Shown: one piece after another, positions 16,861-25,486 of the stretch
How positions within the stretch are numbered: position 1 is the first letter of the stretch
Layout: every line of letters begins with the position of its first letter
From: Candidatus Poseidoniaceae archaeon
GTDB lineage: Archaea > Thermoplasmatota > Poseidoniia > Poseidoniales > Poseidoniaceae
DNA: 51,082 bases
Assembly: GCA_028821785.1 (NCBI GenBank)
Contig: JAPKFC010000004.1
Span: forward strand, 1 to 51,082
Reading direction: 5' to 3'
Position numbers and translations under genes: made by a program
The notes under the pieces: model-generated
Databases searched by the model: none
Seen by the model: the letters and a program-made list of their open reading frames with translations, nothing else
What the model was told of the DNA's origin: nothing

Positions 16861-17952
16861 TCAAGACTGAGCAAAGCCATAGAATTCTAAATTCTTTACA
16901 TCCGGCAGAGCGTCTCGCTTTACCAATAATGTGCGAACCGACCAAAGATCAACAAAAATTCTGTATTTGAGAGTAGCATCGAGATAATCAACACCACTAG
17001 AGCCACCAGTTCCCATTCTTCTTCCAATCATTCTCTCCACCATTCTTGCATGATGAGAACGGAACAATAGCATTGATTGTTCTAATTCTACTACGGTATC
17101 AATTAATTTTCTTGGCCATGCAAGTAGGGGCAATTCGCGGTATGATTCAATGAATAGCAAACCTGCTCTACTTCTATTAATTTCTCCATCCGGCATTAAG
17201 AACGAACGAGCACCATCAATTCCAGCTTCTATTCTTGCCCTGACAGGTTCTTCTTCACCATGGCCAATTTCAACAATGTGAGATATTACTGATTCTCCAT
17301 GCCCTGTCATAGCCTCAATGTGCCCTTCTATGAATTGTGAAATGATTTCATCGTCACCAGCGTCGGAAGAAATTGAACCGTTGATCGGTGTGCGTCCTAA
17401 CCAATCGGTTAGTACATCATTGAGTGATGGACGAGAAGAGACCTCCTCGAAGTTGTCAAACACTTCTTGACTTACTTTACCTTCACCAACTAATTTCTTC
17501 ATGTGTGCCAATGGGTCCATTCCACCCATGCGTTGTGAATTATCCAAACCTAGAATTACTTCTAATTCCCTCATCTGCCAAGACTCAAATCCTGATGAAG
17601 TTCCTAATTTATCACGGAATGCCAAAAATTCTTGAGGATCGAGAGTTTGCATCACATCCCATTGATGAGACATCAAATTCATAATTGTAGTAACTCTATC
17701 AAAATGATGAACTATTTGCGGGATTGATTGTTCATCGACGCTACTTTCTGAAAGTAATTGATATGCTTCTTTAAGTTCACTTAACACCAATTTAAACCAT
17801 AATTCAAATGATTGGTGGACTATAATAAAATGTAATTCGTTATTGCATGGGGCCGGTGAATATCCTTGTGGCCCGCCTTGTAATTTCAAAAGTTCCTCTA
17901 TACGAAGATATCCGCCGTAGGTCATCCTTGATGCTGGTTTGTCCTCTGCCAT
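16861..17952 (-). CDS. kynA: Tryptophan 2,3-dioxygenase
   Basis: Heme dioxygenase opening the indole ring of tryptophan to N-formylkynurenine; 363 residues. The opening MTYGGYLRIEELLKLQ and the block NELHFIIVHQSFELWFK are family signatures, the latter containing the active-site His and Phe. Further hallmarks are TSSGFESWQMRELE-type residues and, near the C-terminus, FRSHHARMVERMIGRRMGTG with the heme-ligand His and GTGGSSG substrate loop. It points to oxygen-dependent tryptophan catabolism. No kynurenine-pathway gene is adjacent. The stop lies 18 nt from the convergent rpoK stop. Confidence 0.95.
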   Translation of the reverse strand: MAEDKPASRMTYGGYLRIEELLKLQGGPQGYSPAPCNNELHFIIVHQSFELWFKLVLSELKEAYQLLSESSVDEQSIPQIVHHFDRVTTIMNLMSHQWDVMQTLDPQEFLAFRDKLGTSSGFESWQMRELEVILGLDNSQRMGGMDPLAHMKKLVGEGKVSQEVFDNFEEVSSRPSLNDVLTDWLGRTPINGSISSDAGDDEIISQFIEGHIEAMTGHGESVISHIVEIGHGEEEPVRARIEAGIDGARSFLMPDGEINRSRAGLLFIESYRELPLLAWPRKLIDTVVELEQSMLLFRSHHARMVERMIGRRMGTGGSSGVDYLDATLKYRIFVDLWSVRTLLVKRDALPDVKNLEFYGFAQS

Positions 17953-18140
17953 GGTTGGCGATTGCCATCAAGCCTTTGAATTGTTCACCCAATTATTTTG
18001 ATTAATGACTATTGGAAAATAATTTGCCACAACGCAAAGACTGAAAAAAAAGAGTTGTGAGTATAATGGATTACCTTCATTATTACTTTTGCACATTTAT
18101 TTAGGATAACGCATATAGGGGGAATACTAAACCCCTCAAC

Positions 18141-19253
18141 ATGGGCGTAGATTCCAATACACTGGCTACATGGCTGGCCGACTATGACCCAAGTCAAATC
18201 ACAATTGGAGTGGTTGCTTCTCATTCTTCATTGCAAATTCTTCATGGAGCTCGCCTTGAGGGTTTCAAAACATTAGGAATTGCCGTCGGTGAGAACAGAC
18301 GCCGTTATTACAAAGCATTCCCAGGTGCAGAACCAGATGAATGGTTAATGCTTGAAAATTATAGAGAAATGCTAGATTATGCTGAATGGTTTCGTAAAAG
18401 AAATGTTGTGATAATACCTCATGGCTCACTTGTTGAATATCTTGGTTCGACTAATTTTAGGTCTTTACAGGTTCCAACATTTGGTAATAGAGGGATATTA
18501 CATTGGGAAAGTAGCCGTGACAGACAACGCCAATGGCTAGAAGCAGGCGGCTGTACAATGCCAAAAGTCTACACTGACCCTCACGACATCGATGGTCCTG
18601 TTATCGTCAAATACGCTGGAGCAAAGGGTGGAAGAGGATACTTTATCGCAAGAGATTACAGAGACTTTCGCAGGAACGCAGATTTAGAAGATGAGTTTAC
18701 AATTCAAGAGTATGCATTAGGCTGCCGATATTACCTTCACTTCTTCTTTGACCCAACCGCAACTGATGGATTTCAAGTTCAGGGGCGAGGAAGTCATGCT
18801 GGACAAAATCTTGGTCGTCTTGAATTATTGAGCATGGATAGAAGAGATGAAGCGAATGTTGATGAATTTTACAAGTTAGGATCTCTTAGAGATTTGAGAG
18901 AAAAGGGAATAGAGCCTTCATTCGTAGTAACCGGTAACCAACCTGTTGTAATTCGTGAATCATTACTTCCACGTGCTTTTGAAATGGCTGAGGGGACTGT
19001 TTCTGCATCATTTGAACTAGAAGAAGGAGCAAAGGGGATGATTGGACCATTCTGCCTTGAAACAATTGTCACAGACCAACTTGAATTCAAAGTCTTTGAG
19101 ATCAGTGCAAGAATAGTGGCAGGGTCAAACCCATTCATTGGAGGTTCGCCATATTCGGATATCAATGAACCATTCATGTCCACTGGAAGAAGAATCGCTC
19201 GCTCCATCAAGAAGTCTATCGCCGATGGGACATTGCTCGACATTTTGTCTTGA
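18141..19253 (+). CDS. purP: FAICAR synthetase PurP (archaeal purine biosynthesis)
   Basis: ATP-grasp enzyme of 370 residues forming FAICAR from AICAR, formate and ATP in archaeal purine synthesis. Family blocks: VVASHSSLQILHGARLEGF near the N-terminus, IPHGSLVEYLG, FGNRGILHWESSRDRQ, and IVKYAGAKGGRGYFIA, the ATP-grasp loop. The C-terminal GPFCLETIVTDQLEFKVFEI and SARIVAGSNPFI complete the match. It is monocistronic, divergent from tryptophan dioxygenase. The 20 nt before the start hold a short AGGGG/CCCCT inverted repeat. Together with rpoK it firmly supports an archaeal origin. Confidence 0.96.
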   Translation: MGVDSNTLATWLADYDPSQITIGVVASHSSLQILHGARLEGFKTLGIAVGENRRRYYKAFPGAEPDEWLMLENYREMLDYAEWFRKRNVVIIPHGSLVEYLGSTNFRSLQVPTFGNRGILHWESSRDRQRQWLEAGGCTMPKVYTDPHDIDGPVIVKYAGAKGGRGYFIARDYRDFRRNADLEDEFTIQEYALGCRYYLHFFFDPTATDGFQVQGRGSHAGQNLGRLELLSMDRRDEANVDEFYKLGSLRDLREKGIEPSFVVTGNQPVVIRESLLPRAFEMAEGTVSASFELEEGAKGMIGPFCLETIVTDQLEFKVFEISARIVAGSNPFIGGSPYSDINEPFMSTGRRIARSIKKSIADGTLLDILS

Positions 19254-19303
19254 GAGTTTCCACTAAAATGAATTAGTAGATTCAAGTTTGGAATTAATTC
19301 CAA

Positions 19304-20020
19304 TCAATTATTTGAGGTAGGCAAAAACGGAATAAGCTTACCTGCAAGACTTTGAACGTTACGAGTTTGAATCCAAACACTACCTTGTCCTGTGAAGTTC
19401 ATTACAAGACCTTCTCCACCAACGAGGAACGACTTCATGCCACCGACTTTGTTGACGGTGTATTGAACAGAGTCTTCGAAAGCAACAACATGGCCAGTAT
19501 CAACAGTGATAGTTTGTCCAGGTTGGACTGGTATTTGCTTGATTGCTCCAAAGGAATTGTACCAGACTCTTCCGATGCTTCCGTCTTCGGTTGAGGCTTG
19601 GATGAAGAACATTGATTCACCACTGAAGAAGCCTTTTCCACCTTGGAATTTAGTATCGGTTTGAATATTGACGCTCGATGCTAAGTAAGATCCGCCTTGA
19701 ATGAACAACTTACGACCTGGATGGACGTTGAATCCTTGGATATCACCAGGAGAACCTGGTGCAACGCTGACCCAGCCACCGGCTGCGCCTGCTGTGAAGG
19801 TGTTGAGGAAAAAGGACTCTCCACCAAGAGCCATTTTCTTGAGGGACTTGAAGAATCCACCGCCGCTTTTACGAGTTTGCATTTCTACACCACCCATTGC
19901 CACCATAGCACCAGGTTCTACATTTACCGATTCACCAGGAGCGAGGGTATAGGTCAATAGTGTGTATGCAGGGTTAAACTCAACGGTTTCTTCCATGTTC
20001 ATCGGTAGAGCGAGCCACAT
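19304..20020 (-). CDS. AIM24 / TIGR00266 family protein
   Basis: A 238-residue beta-rich protein of the AIM24 family (formerly DUF124). Hallmarks are YTLAPGESVNVEPGAMVAM near residue 25, the glycine/lysine-rich FKSLKKMALGGESFFLNTF, and repeated VxPGxxxxVxxGxxxA-type turns (VQPGQTITVDTGHVVAF). Family members are widespread in bacteria and archaea; biochemical function is unknown, and the eukaryotic homologue is linked to mitochondrial membrane organisation. It lies 74 nt downstream of the DUF2135 protein gene on the same strand and may share its transcript. Confidence 0.88.
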   Translation of the reverse strand: MWLALPMNMEETVEFNPAYTLLTYTLAPGESVNVEPGAMVAMGGVEMQTRKSGGGFFKSLKKMALGGESFFLNTFTAGAAGGWVSVAPGSPGDIQGFNVHPGRKLFIQGGSYLASSVNIQTDTKFQGGKGFFSGESMFFIQASTEDGSIGRVWYNSFGAIKQIPVQPGQTITVDTGHVVAFEDSVQYTVNKVGGMKSFLVGGEGLVMNFTGQGSVWIQTRNVQSLAGKLIPFLPTSNN

Positions 20021-20094
20021 ATCATGTTTCCCATAGTGGAATTAGACGACATCATTGGATTTTGAACAAAGGCCGGGAGTTAACCGGCTTTGTC

Positions 20095-21777
20095 TCAATC
20101 TTTCAGTTGCTCGGAGAGTTCATCTAAATCTGGCATTCCAGGAATTTCACCAAGGTTGGAATCACCCGTATCGTCCTCTTCTTCCTCAGCAGATACTACT
20201 GTGAATTCACAAACTAACTTCTTCGGGTCTCCATGAGTTAATGCACCATTATATTCCATAACATCTTCTCCATTTGAAGTGATGATTTGGAATTCTGTTG
20301 GATCTTTTGCTTTGCGCTTAGCATGCTTCTTGTAATGATGAACATAGACTTGGTATACTCCAGCAGGTGCTTGACCTTCCGGCCATACAATATTTTCAAT
20401 CGGTTTCTTAGTTTCAGCCTTCTCGTTGGCATCGACATCTAGTTCTCCTCCACATTCAGAACTCCTGTTTCCACCGTGTATTGCTTCGCCACTTGGAGGG
20501 ATCACATGCAGGTCTAAATCATTGAAATTATTCCACATTAGAGAGACTTGGACATCAGAAGAACGACCACCTTCACGCTTTAATCGCTTTTGCAATTCGG
20601 TGATTGTCAGCGCGGTTGCGTCAATTATTTGCCCTTCAGTGTCTGATTCAGACACCTCATTATCCGCTTCACTAGAATCTGCATCTATTGTTTGCTCTTC
20701 AAGGTCTGAATCCTCCTCATCCTCTTCTTCTAGAGTGTTTGCAACTTTTATCTGCTCTTCAATTTCTCTCTTCTTAGCAGCCCTCTCCTCAGGAGATGCA
20801 ACCTTGAATTCGCAGACTAACTTAATCGGGTCTCCATGAGTTAATGCGCCATTATATTCCATTACATTTCCTCCATTTGAAGCAATTATTTGGAACTTTG
20901 TTGGATCTCTTGTTCTACGCTTTGCATGCTTCTTGTAATGATGAACATAAACTTGGTATACTCCAGCAGGTGCTTTACCTTCTGGCCATACAACATTTTC
21001 AACCGGTTTCTTAGTTTCCGCTCTCACGTTGGCATCGACATCCAGTTCTCCACTACAATTGGACATCTTGTTACCACCATGGATACGCTCACCACTTGGG
21101 CAAACGATATGCAGGTCCAAATCATTGTAATTGTTCCACATTAGAGAGACTTGGACATCTGAAGAACGAGCTCCTTCACGCGCTAATCTCTCTTGTAATT
21201 CTGACATTGCTCGTTGTGCTGCTTCACGTGATTCCATCTCGGCCTGTTTTGCTGCCTTCTTTATTTCTTTTAATCTCAGTTTTTCAGCATCAGCCATTTC
21301 TTTTTGGCGTAGAGTTTCTCTTTCTGCTGCTAAACGTGCTTCTTCTTCTTCACGAGCACTTCTATCTGCTTCTTCTTGTTCTAAACGTAGGCGTTCTTCC
21401 TCTTCTTGTTCTAGACGAAGTCTCTCCGCTTCTTGTTCAGCAGCAATTCTCTCACGTTCTGCCTGTTCTCTTTCCTCAGCCAACTGTTTAGCAATCCGTT
21501 CTGATTCTTCTTTAGCCAAACGTTCTGATTCTTCCATTTCCAAACGGTTTTCTATTGCTTCACGTCTTCTACGGCGTTCTTCAACCAAAGCAAGTTTGCG
21601 GTCGAATTCATTTTTGGCTCGGCCAAAACCAGGAGTGTTATTTGCATTACGTAATCCTTCAGCACTCATTCCTTGGCTAACATTAACAGATGCTCCCTTG
21701 CGAAGAAATATAGCCCAAATACCGATGAAAAATGCACCACCTAAAATGAGGGTCATACCCAATGCACCGGCTTCCAT
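20095..21777 (-). CDS. Membrane-anchored coiled-coil protein with two DUF2135 domains
   Basis: About 560 residues from the ATG at 21777, which follows GAGGTGA at 2 nt spacing. An N-terminal transmembrane helix (LILGGAFFIGIWAIFL) is followed by a highly charged coiled coil at about residues 55-200, rich in E, R and A. Then come two copies of a beta domain (about 194-327 and 395-528) joined by an acidic linker. Each copy has VQVSLMWNN, DLDLHV/I, PSGE.IHGGN, GELDVDAN, ENVVWPEG.APAGVYQV and EYNGALTHGDP, the DUF2135 (YfaP-like) pattern. Topology suggests a helix in the membrane with a long rod carrying the domains. Function unknown. Confidence 0.85.
   Translation of the reverse strand: MEAGALGMTLILGGAFFIGIWAIFLRKGASVNVSQGMSAEGLRNANNTPGFGRAKNEFDRKLALVEERRRRREAIENRLEMEESERLAKEESERIAKQLAEEREQAERERIAAEQEAERLRLEQEEEERLRLEQEEADRSAREEEEARLAAERETLRQKEMADAEKLRLKEIKKAAKQAEMESREAAQRAMSELQERLAREGARSSDVQVSLMWNNYNDLDLHIVCPSGERIHGGNKMSNCSGELDVDANVRAETKKPVENVVWPEGKAPAGVYQVYVHHYKKHAKRRTRDPTKFQIIASNGGNVMEYNGALTHGDPIKLVCEFKVASPEERAAKKREIEEQIKVANTLEEEDEEDSDLEEQTIDADSSEADNEVSESDTEGQIIDATALTITELQKRLKREGGRSSDVQVSLMWNNFNDLDLHVIPPSGEAIHGGNRSSECGGELDVDANEKAETKKPIENIVWPEGQAPAGVYQVYVHHYKKHAKRKAKDPTEFQIITSNGEDVMEYNGALTHGDPKKLVCEFTVVSAEEEEDDTGDSNLGEIPGMPDLDELSEQLKD
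20194..20595 (-). repeat. DUF2135 domain repeat, copy 2
   Basis: Second of two in-frame 134-codon repeats, offset by exactly 201 codons from the first. Nucleotide identity is visibly high, for example across VYVHHYKKHAKR and EYNGALTHGDP, which suggests recent duplication or gene conversion. Confidence 0.85.
20797..21198 (-). repeat. DUF2135 domain repeat, copy 1
   Basis: First copy of the duplicated domain. It differs from copy 2 mainly in conservative positions: LHIVCPSGERIHGG here against LHVIPPSGEAIHGG there. Each copy has one Cys in the segment before GELDVDAN; copy 1 has an extra Cys near LHIVC. Confidence 0.85.
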
Positions 21778-21967
21778 AGTCACCTCTCTAAAAGTGGTAA
21801 CTATTGAAACATTCCACTGAAAGGATTCAATTGATGGTGAGAACATCATTTACAAATCCATTTCCCTTATTCTCCAAGTGCCTATATGTGTGCTGCTAAT
21901 ATCCAAGCAAGATGAATAAAAAATATCAATCAATTATCATTAATAACAATAGCCGATTCGGTGGACC

Positions 21968-22612
21968 ATGAGAGAAGCGCATATTTCTTGGCATGCAAAT
22001 AGCATTGCTAAATCAGAATATGCTTCTATTGCCAAGATAGCCCATAAATTGGAAGTTGTCGCTCATTTAGACGTAGGTGAGAAGGGTATTCGCCAATTAA
22101 TAATTCCAACATTTAAGAAAGGAATGGGACCTGAGGATTTGAATAAGATTCCATTTTTAACATTTGAAGCATCCTTTTTAGAAGAGAATGATACAGGACA
22201 TCTTGTAGTTTGGAATTCACATCCACTCTCATTAGCTGCTATTGGTTTTCAAAACATCCATATTATCCCCCCGTATACATTTGGAGGTGATGGAATAGAA
22301 ATTACCGTTAGAGGAGTTCCTAGTGGAATCTCAAATTTCTTGAAAACCTGTAGACTATTTTTGCCTCCAGATCAAGTAAAAATTGTCGAAATGGCTGATG
22401 ATGAAGAAAAATTAGAACAATTACTCACCAAGAAGCAAATTGAATGCGTTATTGCTGCTTGCTCGGTAGGATACTACCAAACTCCAAAAAACACTAGTTT
22501 GAGACTACTTTCCGAACAGATGAATATTCCTCGCTCAACACTGCAAGAACACCTCAGTCGAGCAGAAGCAAATCTTATGAATTGGGCGGCAGAATCATTA
22601 AGAAAAAATTAA
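21968..22612 (+). CDS. Bat-type helix-turn-helix transcriptional regulator
   Basis: A 214-residue protein. The C-terminal ~60 residues form the HTH_10 (bacterio-opsin activator) domain: LTKKQIECVIAACSVGYYQT, then LRLLSEQMNIPRSTLQEHLS, where the recognition helix lies, and RAEANLM. The N-terminal ~150 residues form the strand-rich sensor-like half seen in this archaeal family, with no recognised ligand motif. It lies 73 nt upstream of the aromatic amino acid operon on the same strand, so it may regulate that operon or be its first gene; this is inference. Confidence 0.87.
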   Translation: MREAHISWHANSIAKSEYASIAKIAHKLEVVAHLDVGEKGIRQLIIPTFKKGMGPEDLNKIPFLTFEASFLEENDTGHLVVWNSHPLSLAAIGFQNIHIIPPYTFGGDGIEITVRGVPSGISNFLKTCRLFLPPDQVKIVEMADDEEKLEQLLTKKQIECVIAACSVGYYQTPKNTSLRLLSEQMNIPRSTLQEHLSRAEANLMNWAAESLRKN

Positions 22613-22685
22613 TTCCGATTATCTTGAATTATTCTTGCTGAATACTCATCCGAAACCTTGACCCTATGATGCTCGTGGGAGTGGC

Positions 22686-23486
22686 ATGGATAGTAGGGCT
22701 AAACGCCTTGAGAAACTATTGCCGAATGGCAGAGGGGTATGGATTCCAATCGATCATGGTGCATCTGATTTTCCTGTTGAGGGTTTAGTTGATACTGAAA
22801 AAACAATAAAGGCATTGATCTCTGCAGGAGTTGATGTAATCCTCGCTCAAAAAGGTGTAGTAAGTCACTATTCTCACCTTTGCCAGGGTACGAAAACAAA
22901 TATGGTAGTACATTTATCAGTTTCAACTAGGCATGCCGGACCGGATTGTGCAAACAAAGTACTCGTTGGCCATCCAGATGAAGTCATTTCAAGAGGAGGG
23001 CTTGGTGTGTCCTGTCAAGTAAATATTGGCAGCCCTAATGAAGCCGAAATGATTGAACGAATGGGCGAGGTTAGTCGTCAAAGCCATAAATTGCAATTGC
23101 CTATGTTTGGCATGATATATGCCAGGGGTGAATTTTTGAACATAATGGAAGGTGATTCAACTCTTGGAAATGCTCATGCTGCTCGACTAGCATTTGAACT
23201 GGGATGTGATGCTGCAAAGACGGTATGGACTGGTGATGCTGAGAGTTTCTCAGAAATATGTCAAGGTGTTCCAATCCCATTATTAGTTGCCGGTGGACCT
23301 TCTACTGGTGATTCATTTACGATTCTAGAAATGGTAAGAACTGCATTGGACTGCGGGGCTAGTGGAGTTTGTATGGGTCGGCAAGTATTTTCTCATCCTA
23401 AAGTTGAGCAAATAGCAAAAGCGATTGTGTTGTTAGTTCATCAAGATTATTCAGTTAAAGATGCAATGGCATCGTGTGGCCTTTGA
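22686..23486 (+). CDS. 2-amino-3,7-dideoxy-D-threo-hept-6-ulosonate (ADTH) synthase
   Basis: Class I aldolase of 266 residues that starts the archaeal shikimate pathway from aspartate semialdehyde and a deoxy-ketohexose phosphate. Key features are PIDHGASDFP near residue 22, MIYARGEF with the catalytic Tyr, CDAAKTVWTGD with the Schiff-base Lys, and the phosphate-binding VAGGPSTGD and ASGVCMGRQVF loops, as in the MJ0400/Fba-like family. The following genes of the same pathway make this role much more likely than fructose-bisphosphate aldolase. A GGGAGTGG site precedes the ATG. Confidence 0.92.
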   Translation: MDSRAKRLEKLLPNGRGVWIPIDHGASDFPVEGLVDTEKTIKALISAGVDVILAQKGVVSHYSHLCQGTKTNMVVHLSVSTRHAGPDCANKVLVGHPDEVISRGGLGVSCQVNIGSPNEAEMIERMGEVSRQSHKLQLPMFGMIYARGEFLNIMEGDSTLGNAHAARLAFELGCDAAKTVWTGDAESFSEICQGVPIPLLVAGGPSTGDSFTILEMVRTALDCGASGVCMGRQVFSHPKVEQIAKAIVLLVHQDYSVKDAMASCGL

Positions 23487-23495
23487 GGTGATATA

Positions 23496-24530
23496 ATGGA
23501 AGTGTGGCTGGATAATCGCGATAACCTCGCCAAATTATCTGCTTATGACACAGATTGTATTGATTGCGTAATTCAATCTATAGAAGTAACTGCTAAATCC
23601 GATTTACCGCTAATCTCCATCGATGGAAAAGGCCTTATTCAATCCGGAAAGGTCGTCGGAGAAATAATAAAAATAGATGGTTCAGAAGGTCAAAGTAAGG
23701 CTCGTTCTTTGGTTGGAAGTGTGAGTTGGTTATTACTAGAATTTGAAAATTGGTCAATGATTCCGATTGAGAATATCATTGCCGCTTGTGCTGGTAGCCC
23801 GACCAAAGTGGCAGCATTACTACGTTCCCCGGCTGAAGCACAAGGTGCTGCATTTGCACTAGAAATCGGCGTTGACGCATTGGTGGTTATTCCAGACCAA
23901 CTGATGATTGATTCGGCATCAATTGCAAAATCACAACGTGGAGAGGTTGTTGAAAATACTAATATTGTGAAGGATAATGAAGAGATTAAATTACAACCAT
24001 TGTTGATCACTAATATTGAACCCGGAGGTTTATCGGATAGATATTGCATTGATTTAACAAGTCTCTTAGAAGTTGGAGAGGGGATGTTAATTGGTTCAAG
24101 TTCCTCATGCATGGCATTAGTTCATGGTGAGACTCTTGCTTCCGATTATGTACCACCAAGACCCTTTAGAGTAAATGCAGGGCCACCTCATGCATACATT
24201 GTGATGGCAAATAGAACTACAAAATATTTGAGTGAACTAAAGGCAGGTGATGAAATATTGATTGTTTCTAGCTCTGAATACTGCAGACCTGCCACTGTAG
24301 GCAGATTGAAAATTGAACGTAGGCCAATGTTATTATTCACTGTTAGGAATAAAAATGATAAAGAGGCTCAAATGTTCACCCAACAAGCAGAGACAGTCCG
24401 TTTGGTCAGTACCGAAAAAGAAAATATAGCCGTAACTGATTTAACCATCGGCCAATATCTTCTCGGATGGAGCGACTCCGATGCACGACATATCGGTGTT
24501 GCTGTGCCAAGCGAAGTAGTTGAGAGGTGA
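23496..24530 (+). CDS. 3-dehydroquinate synthase II
   Basis: Archaeal DHQ synthase of 344 residues, which oxidatively deaminates and cyclises ADTH to 3-dehydroquinate using NAD, unrelated to bacterial AroB. Family markers: EVWLDNRD at the start, IPIENIIAACAGSPTKVAA near residue 90, the DRYCIDLTSLL and GEGMLIGSSSSCMALVHGET blocks and FRVNAGPPHAYI. It lies 9 nt after ADTH synthase with a GAGGTGAT site, forming the two-step substitute for AroF/G/H and AroB. Confidence 0.95.
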   Translation: MEVWLDNRDNLAKLSAYDTDCIDCVIQSIEVTAKSDLPLISIDGKGLIQSGKVVGEIIKIDGSEGQSKARSLVGSVSWLLLEFENWSMIPIENIIAACAGSPTKVAALLRSPAEAQGAAFALEIGVDALVVIPDQLMIDSASIAKSQRGEVVENTNIVKDNEEIKLQPLLITNIEPGGLSDRYCIDLTSLLEVGEGMLIGSSSSCMALVHGETLASDYVPPRPFRVNAGPPHAYIVMANRTTKYLSELKAGDEILIVSSSEYCRPATVGRLKIERRPMLLFTVRNKNDKEAQMFTQQAETVRLVSTEKENIAVTDLTIGQYLLGWSDSDARHIGVAVPSEVVER

Positions 24531-24536
24531 GATGAA

Positions 24537-25436
24537 ATGGCAGTAATTGGAAAGGGGCAAGCACATGGCGCTTGTAGTCTTCTTCATGCCGCTGGCTTGG
24601 GATACGGGTGCAGTATGGCCCTTGATTTACCAGTTGCAGTACGTCTTTTAGATAAAGAAAGCAAGAGAACTTTATCAGACCCCGATGGAGTACTTGAGGC
24701 AGTGGTTGATATTTGGATTGCCAATGGACATTCATTACCAAATGGACTAGAAAAAGACGATTTACATTGGGCTGTCGCTTCAAAAATCCCACCTAGACAG
24801 GGTTTGAAATCATCTGCAGCGGTTTCGGTCGCCGCTCTACGAGCATTAATCGACTCAACGGAAATGGAATTAGAAGACAAAGATGTAGTCTTGATGTCGG
24901 CACAAGCGCAATTAGAAGCAGGTGTATCAATCACTGGTTCAATCGATGATTCTTGGGCTTGCGCAACAAATGGTTGGAAATTAATTGATGTAAATGCTGA
25001 AACTATTGAAGAAGGGATACTACTGGAAGGCCCTGGTCCTGTTGCTGAGGATTGGCATGTGATGATTCTGTCGAGAGGCGAAAGAGTTTCAAGGCCCGAA
25101 CCAGAGGCTTTCGCTGCGCAACAACAAAATTTTATTCAAGCATTAAATGCGATTCAAGAAGGGCAAGAACTTGTCGCATTGACTTGGAATGGACGAGCAA
25201 TGGTCGGTATCATTTCAGATCCAGCTGCCAGAAAAATGACTAATGATGCATTTGTTAATGGCGCAAGGTCATCCGGCATATCTGGTTCAGGTTCTGCGAT
25301 TGTGGTAGTCACTCCTTCTATCAGTAAGCCATCATATGAACGATTAAAGAAATTGTTCTCTACAAGGTATACTAATGTTGAGATAATTGAAACAAAATTT
25401 CTTAACGCTGAAGTCGCCCTAGATGAAACTGAATGA
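24537..25436 (+). CDS. Archaeal shikimate kinase (GHMP family)
   Basis: A 299-residue GHMP kinase phosphorylating shikimate. The ATP-binding motif is PPRQGLKSSAAVSVAALRA near residue 84. The N-terminal GKGQAHGACSLLHAAGLGYG and the C-terminal glycine-rich SGISGSGSAIVVV match archaeal shikimate kinases, which are unrelated to bacterial AroK. The gene begins 6 nt after DHQ synthase II, with a GAGAGGTGAGATGAAATG start region, and is followed by chorismate synthase. Confidence 0.94.
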   Translation: MAVIGKGQAHGACSLLHAAGLGYGCSMALDLPVAVRLLDKESKRTLSDPDGVLEAVVDIWIANGHSLPNGLEKDDLHWAVASKIPPRQGLKSSAAVSVAALRALIDSTEMELEDKDVVLMSAQAQLEAGVSITGSIDDSWACATNGWKLIDVNAETIEEGILLEGPGPVAEDWHVMILSRGERVSRPEPEAFAAQQQNFIQALNAIQEGQELVALTWNGRAMVGIISDPAARKMTNDAFVNGARSSGISGSGSAIVVVTPSISKPSYERLKKLFSTRYTNVEIIETKFLNAEVALDETE

Positions 25437-25486
25437 GCAACAAACACATTCTTCAAACAGTGTTTGCTGGCTTGGGTGAGTCAAGT

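Noticed and set aside
20426..21820. Long plus-strand open frames rich in Ser, Leu and Cys opposite the coiled-coil/DUF2135 gene
   Set aside because: They are antisense shadows of a strongly supported repetitive gene; composition mirrors the opposite coding strand and no ribosome-binding site was seen.
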